DNA from: AP-15 sp963712825 | Lineage (GTDB): Bacteria; Pseudomonadota; Alphaproteobacteria; ATCC43930; CGMCC-115725 | Length of the DNA stretch: 64,000 nt | Direction: 5' to 3' | NCBI GenBank assembly: GCA_963712825.1 | Contig: CAVQJP010000011.1 | Location: 124,001-188,000 of the forward strand | In this document: positions 58,942 to 64,000 of the stretch, piece after piece | Numbering within the stretch: position 1 is the first letter of the stretch | Layout of the letters: every line of letters begins with the position of its first letter | Notes under the pieces: generated by a model | What the model saw: only the letters and a program-made list of their open reading frames with translations | Told to the model about the DNA's origin: nothing | Database searches by the model: none | Made by a program: the position numbers and the translations under genes

Positions 58942-59082
58942 CCGAAAATTCGCCAGGGGATAGCCGACAGCCGGTCCCATGCCGCTTTCCGTCTGTCGCA
59001 GACGTTTCGGCCGCCTCGCCCACCGTGGCGCGGCGCCAAGGTGCACGAATGCAAAACATGACCCTGCCAGCGGGATCTATGG

Positions 59083-59116
59083 TTCGCGGGCGATCTGCGC
59101 TTCGCGGGCGATCTGC
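59083..59116. repeat. Direct tandem repeat TTCGCGGGCGATCTGC
   Basis: Two copies of a 16-base unit with an 18-base period, at 59083 and 59101, in the gap after the Nudix gene. No frame or regulatory role is evident. Confidence 0.6.
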
Positions 59117-59173
59117 CACCCGGGGTCTCAAAGATGACCCGAAAAGAATTCCGTATGGTTTGACAGTTGGCCG

Positions 59174-59340
59174 TCATTCCCGCGAAAGCGGGAACCCAGG
59201 GGCAAAAGTTGAGCCGCTCGCCCCCTGTTCCAGGCCAGAGGCTGCCCCCCTGTTCGGGCCAGAGCTTGCCCCTGGCCCGAACAGGGGGGCAGGCTCTCGA
59301 CCCCCGCTTTCGCGACGATTTCGCGGGGGGCGACGGTAAG
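59174..59340. repeat. Compound palindromic repeat with a 21-bp perfect stem
   Basis: The element opens with ATTCCCGCGAAAGCGGGAA, itself a palindrome and, from memory, the common alphaproteobacterial REP core, and closes with CCCCGCTTTCGCG. Inside it is a perfect inverted repeat of 21 bases (59242-59262 with 59272-59292) around the nine-base loop AGCTTGCCC. It fills the middle of the 518-bp gap between the Nudix and protease genes, where no gene is credible. Confidence 0.7.
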
Positions 59341-59459
59341 CTGTTACAATCGTTCTCTCATTTCGGATCAGACACACAAAGCGGCTAAATCGGATCCTAA
59401 CGTTAAACTTTGAACCCCGCCTTTACGCCCGCTCCCCGCACCCACTTTTTAAAATTCAT

Positions 59460-60287
59460 CTACTTAAGCCGGGGAGCCAATCCCGCAGCGCCAGCACCCT
59501 GCATCTCTTCGAGAAAAAATGGCATCAGTCCGGGCTGTTCTAATTCGCTTACCGTATAAGCATAGACAAAGTTCTGTTGTTCCTGCTTCTGGAGAAACTC
59601 CCATTTCACGCTTCCAATTCCATTCGTGCCCCAACCGCCTCCCCATGAATTCAGTATCATCGCTGTATCTTGAGTGTACCCCACCACACACACTTGATGA
59701 TAACCATTAGTTACCACGTCACTGACGCAATCTCCATTTTTCCCAAATTGATCGTTAAAGTCGCTCGGCAGCAACATGGCGAGAACACAGGGGTGTCTGG
59801 AAGCGATCGCGCCTTTTACAATGTCAACTCCCGCATCGTTTATTGGGCTGGCAAACGCGTAGGTCTGTATTGGGTATCTTTGAGTTGACACCGTATCGCG
59901 AAAGCCCGCGCGCTCTTCCCAATTTAATGCATCGACCGCCAATATTCCGTTAGACCCGAAGCCCCCGCACGCCACATAACATTCCTCGGCATCGAATGTA
60001 ATCCATCGGCCGAAGGATTCTTGCTCCGACACAGACTGCAACGCCGCCAGCGAGTATGCCACGCAGGAATCTTCGGTCCCTTGATTGTACACTCCCTTTA
60101 CGAAATCGAGTAGATTCGCGGCGGCTGGGATGCCGCTGGCAAACGCAGCCCTCACTCCCGGCAGCGATCGAAGATCCGACAACCGCGAATCCGGATTGAG
60201 AGGGATGGCCCCTAGTCCGAATCCGCGCGGCCGCTCAAAGTCGGGCAAGGCCGCCAACGTTTTCGCTCTAATGAGATCGATAGCCAT
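59460..60287 (-). CDS. Papain-like cysteine protease (peptidase C1 fold)
   Basis: Cysteine protease of 275 aa with a full papain active site. Gln69 and Cys75 are in VYNQGTEDSCVAYSL, His197 in NGYHQVCVVGYT and Asn213 in LNSWGGGWGTNG. There is no signal peptide and no recognisable inhibitory prosegment. About 60 residues precede the catalytic Gln region, so it would act in the cytoplasm or be exported by another route. The ATG at 60287 has AAAGGAGG eight bases upstream; an extension to 60326 lacks one. Base composition is visibly less GC-rich than the neighbours, and flanking DNA is repeat-laden, suggesting transfer. C1 proteases are uncommon in alphaproteobacteria. Confidence 0.85.
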   Translation of the reverse strand: MAIDLIRAKTLAALPDFERPRGFGLGAIPLNPDSRLSDLRSLPGVRAAFASGIPAAANLLDFVKGVYNQGTEDSCVAYSLAALQSVSEQESFGRWITFDAEECYVACGGFGSNGILAVDALNWEERAGFRDTVSTQRYPIQTYAFASPINDAGVDIVKGAIASRHPCVLAMLLPSDFNDQFGKNGDCVSDVVTNGYHQVCVVGYTQDTAMILNSWGGGWGTNGIGSVKWEFLQKQEQQNFVYAYTVSELEQPGLMPFFLEEMQGAGAAGLAPRLK

Positions 60288-61059
60288 CCTGTTCAATCCT
60301 CCTTTGTAGAACGCCGCATTTAACAACCATGTTTGGTACGCATGCTATTGACAGTGGGAGGCGTTCCCCCGGTACCAGTAGTAGTTGGAGCCGCGACGGA
60401 TCGGACGGCTCGACCGCGGCGAGGGGCTCGATCGGTCGGTTATCTCGCAGATGGGCGATCGACGGCGCTGTCGTATCGGACAGGCCTATCACGACTTTCA
60501 ATAATCTTAACGTAGTTTAATACGCTCGCGCGGTCAACCGAAAACCCCCACGGGTGCGTCCGCCGGCATCCGTCTCAAGCGTCCGGATTTCGGAATGGGT
60601 CGGCCAAGGAGCGACGACGACAGAAATGACACAATCCGGTGGCATATTGTCAATAGAGGCGTCTTCGCGAGAAGCGGTTGCGGATGGCCGATTTGCTAAC
60701 CTGAGCCCGGCTCGCTCCTTCAGCGTGACAGACATTTCCCACAATTCCCGGTTCGCGGACAAAGTTCCCGTTTGGAGCCTGCGAAATACCCGGTAACTGC
60801 AAAATTGCTTTGACTGCAATTGGCTGATTATGCGTGGTGTTTTCAAAATCCAGGTGAGTTTTTTGGCGAAAATTCCGGGTTGTCTCCCGTTAACACGGGA
60901 ATTTGACGATCTAGGAAAGGTGGCGAACGGGAGCTGTTCGGCAGGCGGACGGGCCGCCGGCCTGCGGTCGCGGCCGATCGCGTGCGTATGACGCAACCGG
61001 CGCGGCGCGGCCCATTCCGATAACGGCAGGGCCGGCCCAGGGCAGGGCAGGGCAGCGGG
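60288..61059. other. 772-bp low-GC, repeat-containing gap upstream of the protease
   Basis: No convincing gene. Two leftward frames (60268-60501, 60517-60996) have only TTG starts and no ribosome site. The stretch 60735-60905 is rich in TTCCCG/CGGGAA motifs: CAATTCCCGG, AAGTTCCCGTTT, AATTCCGGG and CCCGTTAACACGGG. The last forms a small hairpin. Composition is less GC-rich than the window. It likely marks imported or degenerate repeat DNA. Confidence 0.5.
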
Positions 61060-61920
61060 TCAGCCGGTGGTGTGCTTGCGGATAAAGGCCTTCATCAGGT
61101 CGAGCGCGCGGGCGGCGTAGGGAGCGTCGGGCTTGCCGGTCATAAAGCCGTGATTGGCGCCCTCATAGAGCTGCAGCTCGGCCGTGCCGCCAGCCTTCTG
61201 GTAGTCGGCGACAAATTTGCGCATCAGCTCGACCGGAACCCATTCGTCCTTGTCGCCGCCAAAGACGAGCGCCGGCGGCAGCGCGACCGTTTCTCCGCGG
61301 GCGAGCATGCGCGGCGGGTTGGCCTCTTCCATCGCCGCGGCGTCGCCCCAGAAATTGTGATGGTTTTCCATGAGCTCGGCGTTGCCGGTCTTTTGGGCGA
61401 GCTCGTAGCGCAGCAGCGGGTCGAGCACGCCCCAGCCGGAAATGACAAAGGCGAGCCGGGCGTCGATCGCCGGCGCGTCGGCCAGCCACAACGCGCTGTA
61501 GCGCTGGTCGTCGGGCCGCATCGCCGCCAGCAACACCTGATGCCCGCCGCTCGACGTGCCAAAGCTGCCGACCCAGTCGGCGCGGCTTCTGAACTCGCCG
61601 GCGTTCGCCTTGAGCCAGCGGGTTGCGAGATTGATGTCGGCGAGCGAGGCGGGGTAGGGCGCCTCGGGCGGCATGCGGAAATCGATCGCGGCGACGAGGA
61701 TGCCGCTCTCGGCCAAGGCCCTGGCCATAAAGTCGTTGTCGGTGCGGTCCTTGTTGACCCAGGCGCCGCCATGCACCTGCACCGCCGCCGGAAACGGGCC
61801 GGCCCCGCTCGGCCGGTAGAGCCGCGCCAATAGCGGCCGGCCGCCCTGGCGCTGGTATTCGACATCCTCGACGCGGACGTCGTGGCGGGCTTCGGCTGCG
61901 AGCGTCGTCGGCATCGGCAT
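61060..61920 (-). CDS. Alpha/beta hydrolase, HSL/BD-FAE-like esterase
   Basis: Alpha/beta-hydrolase of 286 aa. The oxyanion motif is VQVHGGAWVNKDR, the nucleophile elbow GSFGTSSGGHQVLL with the catalytic Ser, the acid lies in FGGDKDEWVP and the His in EGANHGFMTG. HGGAW rather than HGGGF and the domain order suit the BD-FAE/acetyl-esterase (dienelactone-like) group. No signal peptide. The ATG at 61920 is chosen; another lies two codons in. It sits 60 bp downstream of an unrecognised gene on the same strand and may be co-transcribed with it. Confidence 0.87.
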   Translation of the reverse strand: MPMPTTLAAEARHDVRVEDVEYQRQGGRPLLARLYRPSGAGPFPAAVQVHGGAWVNKDRTDNDFMARALAESGILVAAIDFRMPPEAPYPASLADINLATRWLKANAGEFRSRADWVGSFGTSSGGHQVLLAAMRPDDQRYSALWLADAPAIDARLAFVISGWGVLDPLLRYELAQKTGNAELMENHHNFWGDAAAMEEANPPRMLARGETVALPPALVFGGDKDEWVPVELMRKFVADYQKAGGTAELQLYEGANHGFMTGKPDAPYAARALDLMKAFIRKHTTG

Positions 61921-61980
61921 ATCCTCCTGTCGCGGGTTCGGGAGTTATCCTAATGGATCGGGCACGCCCAAATCCACCAG

Positions 61981-63183
61981 TCAGCGGCGCAGCCGGTCGA
62001 GCGCCAGCGGCATCATCGGATGATTGGGATGAAGCTCGAGAACCCGGTGTTCGAGGCGGGCGCGCAGCCTCGGCGCCTGCGGAAACTCGCGGTCGGTCCA
62101 AAAGCGTTTGCCGGGATCGAAAAAGCCGACCGTGTCGAGAAAGGCGGCGGCGAAATAATAGCTGTCGGGCAGCGACTCGCCGGCGGCGCGCGCCACGACC
62201 CTGCCGTCGGGCGCGATTGCAGTGTCGAGACACCAGCCGAGCAGCCGGTCGAGCTCGTGGCGCGCGCGGCGGCGCTGGTCGGGGCGCATGTGCGGCCAGC
62301 CGAAACCGAGCAGCACCGCGACATCGTAATTGTTGTGGCTGGTCATGCCCTCGGCGTCGAGCCAGCCATTGGGATAGCGGTCGTCGCGCAGGCCCAGCAA
62401 GGTGTCGACCAGCTGCGGCCAATGGCCGATGCCGCCTTCGAGATAGCGGGCCATGTGAAAGGTCATGCTGAGGTCGGCGGTGCGCCAGCGCTGCCCGTCG
62501 AGCTCGTAGTCGGCGCCAAAGAACCCGGTCGCGGCATCCTGCCAATCGGCGACAAACCGCCGGACGACGCCGCCGAGCCGCGAGTCCCAGGAATAGCCCC
62601 GCGGACGCCCCCGCAAGATCAGCCGCACCAGGTTCGCGGTCGCGAAGTTCAGCTCCTTGCGCCGGTCGAACCCGTCCTCAGCGAGGCGCGACACCAAGAG
62701 GCTGTCGAGATAAGTCCGCAATCGCACGGGGTCGTTGACCTGGTCGAGAAAGCGCGGCGCGGTTCCGCCGGGGTCGAAATCGTCGGCCAGCATTGCATCG
62801 ACGGACGCGTCGACCTTTAGAAACCAGATTTCGGTTCCGACGCCCAGGCTGCCGTCGGCATCACGGGTGGGCTGGTGCGCAGAGGCCGGCGCGGCAGCGA
62901 GAGCGCGGACCCGGCCGAGCGCGTCGGCCGCGGCTGCTGCGTCGCCGGTATATTGCAGCCGCCACAAGAGCTCGCCGATCGCTTGGCGCAACCGGACGGT
63001 GTCGCGGCCAGCGGCTTCGTCGCGGTCGAGCTCCGCTTCGAGCGCGCGGATCTCGGGGAGGGCGGCGCGGCACGATTTGGCGATCGCCGGGTAATGGACG
63101 GCGAGGACGGTTTGCGGGCTCCAGCCGCGCGGGGCCGGGAGAACGGCGGCCGGGCCGGCCGGTGACGGCGCAGTTTCGGCCAT
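61981..63183 (-). CDS. Unrecognised 400-residue helical protein
   Basis: I do not recognise a family. The chain lacks a signal peptide and membrane helices. It reads as Ala/Leu-rich helix pairs with conserved-looking aromatic stretches: GVGTEIWFLKVDASVDAML, DLSMTFHMARYLEGGIGHWPQ, DDRYPNGWLDAEGMTSHNNYDVAVL, and SYYFAAAFLDTVGFFDPGKRFWTD. The repeated helix-turn pattern with Trp and Asp resembles an alpha/alpha-toroid such as glycoside hydrolase or lyase proteins, but this is only a fold impression. The alpha/beta hydrolase gene follows and a Bcr/CflA gene precedes, all on one strand, so a small operon is likely. Confidence 0.8.
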   Translation of the reverse strand: MAETAPSPAGPAAVLPAPRGWSPQTVLAVHYPAIAKSCRAALPEIRALEAELDRDEAAGRDTVRLRQAIGELLWRLQYTGDAAAAADALGRVRALAAAPASAHQPTRDADGSLGVGTEIWFLKVDASVDAMLADDFDPGGTAPRFLDQVNDPVRLRTYLDSLLVSRLAEDGFDRRKELNFATANLVRLILRGRPRGYSWDSRLGGVVRRFVADWQDAATGFFGADYELDGQRWRTADLSMTFHMARYLEGGIGHWPQLVDTLLGLRDDRYPNGWLDAEGMTSHNNYDVAVLLGFGWPHMRPDQRRRARHELDRLLGWCLDTAIAPDGRVVARAAGESLPDSYYFAAAFLDTVGFFDPGKRFWTDREFPQAPRLRARLEHRVLELHPNHPMMPLALDRLRR

Positions 63184-63219
63184 AAGGCAGCGTCCGGCGG
63201 CGAGTGAGGCAGGCTCGGG

Positions 63220-64000
63220 TCAGACCGGCGCACGGGCGCGCGCCTCGCCCGGCGCCTCATCCGCCTGCATCAACGAGCCAAACGAGGTCACGCAGAACAG
63301 CCCGGCAAAAGCGATGACGGCGGCAAGTGCAAGCGGACTGCCGCTCGGGCCCAGCGACAACGCCGCGGTCGCCGCCGCCGCCCCGCTCATCTGGATAAAG
63401 CTGCCGAGCCCGGATGCGGCGCCGACAATCTGCGGATTGACCCCGAGACTGCCGGCGGTGGCGTTGGGGGTGATCAGGCCGCTGCCGCAGCAGACAAAGA
63501 TCATCGGGCCGACCACGGCAAAGGGGCTCGGGACGTGAAACATCGCGAGCGCCAGCATGACGAGACCGGCGGGGATCAGCACTGCCGAGCCGATCCGGAT
63601 CATGCCGTTGACGCCGCGTCGCACCGTCAGGCGGCTCGAGAAAAAGCTGCCGACCAGAAAACCAAGTGGCGGCAGCGCCGCGTAATAGCCATAGAGCTCG
63701 GGCGTAACGCCGAACTTACCGATCAGCACCGCCGGGGCGCCGGCGGCGAAGATGTGGAACCCGGCATGAGCGCCGGCGGCGGCAAACGCGTAAGCGATAA
63801 AACGGCGGGTAGCGATCAGCGCGCGGTAGCTCGCGGCAATTCCGCGGATGCCGGCGGACGGGTGCAAAGCCGGGCCGCGCGCGGGGACAAAGCAAACCAT
63901 CAGTACCATCGCGAGGCAGGCGAGCGCTGCGACGGCGGCGAAATTTGCCCGCCAGCCGATCCACGCCTGCAGATAACCCCCGACGACCGGCGCGCAGGCC
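63220..64000 (-). CDS. Bcr/CflA-type MFS drug exporter (5' end outside the window)
   Basis: C-terminal two-thirds of a twelve-helix drug:H+ antiporter, about 260 codons visible and still open at the right edge. The first visible residues, APVVGGYLQAWIGWRANFA, match the helix 5 motif of Bcr/CflA proteins (GPxLGGxL...GWR). Later segments are FHIFAAGAPAVLIGKFGVTP, YYAALPPLGFLVGSFFSSRL, FVCCGSGLITPNATAGSLG and GAASGLGSFIQMSGAAAATA, typical of the second half. Exported compound unknown. It ends 37 bp before the unrecognised 400-aa gene on the same strand. Confidence 0.88.
   Translation of the reverse strand, partial: ACAPVVGGYLQAWIGWRANFAAVAALACLAMVLMVCFVPARGPALHPSAGIRGIAASYRALIATRRFIAYAFAAAGAHAGFHIFAAGAPAVLIGKFGVTPELYGYYAALPPLGFLVGSFFSSRLTVRRGVNGMIRIGSAVLIPAGLVMLALAMFHVPSPFAVVGPMIFVCCGSGLITPNATAGSLGVNPQIVGAASGLGSFIQMSGAAAATAALSLGPSGSPLALAAVIAFAGLFCVTSFGSLMQADEAPGEARARAPV

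Noticed and set aside
60517..60996. 159-codon minus-strand frame upstream of the protease
   Set aside because: TTG start without ribosome site, crosses repeat-like TTCCCG DNA, and shows no recognisable domain.
1..64000. CRISPR arrays, tRNA or rRNA genes, intact insertion sequences and prophage genes
   Set aside because: No regularly spaced repeats, no tRNA T-arm sequences in a cloverleaf context, and no transposase, integrase or phage structural proteins were seen.

Overview
The window is GC-rich, tightly packed chromosomal DNA from an alphaproteobacterium, most likely a Rhodospirillales or Rhizobiales-like lineage. The evidence is gene order. gyrB, recF, dnaN, dnaA and rpsT lie on one strand, followed by enoyl-CoA hydratase, mutM, ubiE and ubiB. 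Further along come hslU-hslV and hisB-hisH-hisA-hisF-hisE. Both arrangements are familiar from alphaproteobacterial chromosomes close to dnaA. HslV also has the short N-terminal propeptide common in this class. I saw no rRNA, tRNA, CRISPR array, intact insertion sequence or prophage.

Layout. 0-12 kb: replication and housekeeping core, with three accessory genes (VOC protein, LLM flavin oxidoreductase, methyltransferase) between rpsT and the mutM block. 12-25 kb: small metabolic and stress genes on both strands (ferredoxin-type reductase, two cupins, GNAT, CysE, a TTC38-like protein, a large unrecognised protein, MgtC, a formate/nitrite-type channel, aldo/keto reductase, a DJ-1-like protein, acylphosphatase, SDR, a degenerate M28-like protein). 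25-31 kb: nadA-nadC, YihY, panB, an orphan KdpE-type regulator and a sirtuin. 31-37.4 kb: hslUV and the histidine cluster, which has a GNAT gene nested between hisH and hisA and ends in a HIT gene. 37.4-46.3 kb: accessory region with a Uma2 nuclease-fold protein, an NMT1/SsuA-type ABC transporter, a four-repeat membrane protein, a VapBC pair beside the remnant of a SAM-domain adenylate cyclase, and phosphonoacetate hydrolase. 46.3-51.5 kb: a lone PEP-CTERM protein, CinA, a Gly/His-rich exported protein and ornithine decarboxylase. 51.5-58.9 kb: an MFS/TetR divergent pair with twin operators, a DUF1194 protein, a frameshifted exported protein, a second MFS carrier, a Na/Pi cotransporter and a Nudix protein. 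58.9-64 kb: repeat-rich non-coding DNA around a papain-type cysteine protease of less GC-rich composition, then an alpha/beta hydrolase, an unrecognised 400-residue protein and the end of a Bcr/CflA transporter.

Functional links. dnaA-dnaN-recF-gyrB supply replication initiation, clamp, repair and supercoiling. ubiE-ubiB serve ubiquinone synthesis. nadA-nadC make nicotinate mononucleotide from iminoaspartate, although nadB is not in the window. The his genes cover the middle of histidine synthesis.

No clearly new multi-gene system stands out. The best leads are the twin GGTAC-N6-GTACC operators at 52.9 kb, the nadA leader with an intrinsic-terminator hairpin and an operator-like palindrome, the cyclase remnant at 43.7 kb, the frameshifted secreted protein at 54.5 kb, the degenerate M28 and MutM metal sites, and the foreign-looking protease locus at 59.5 kb.
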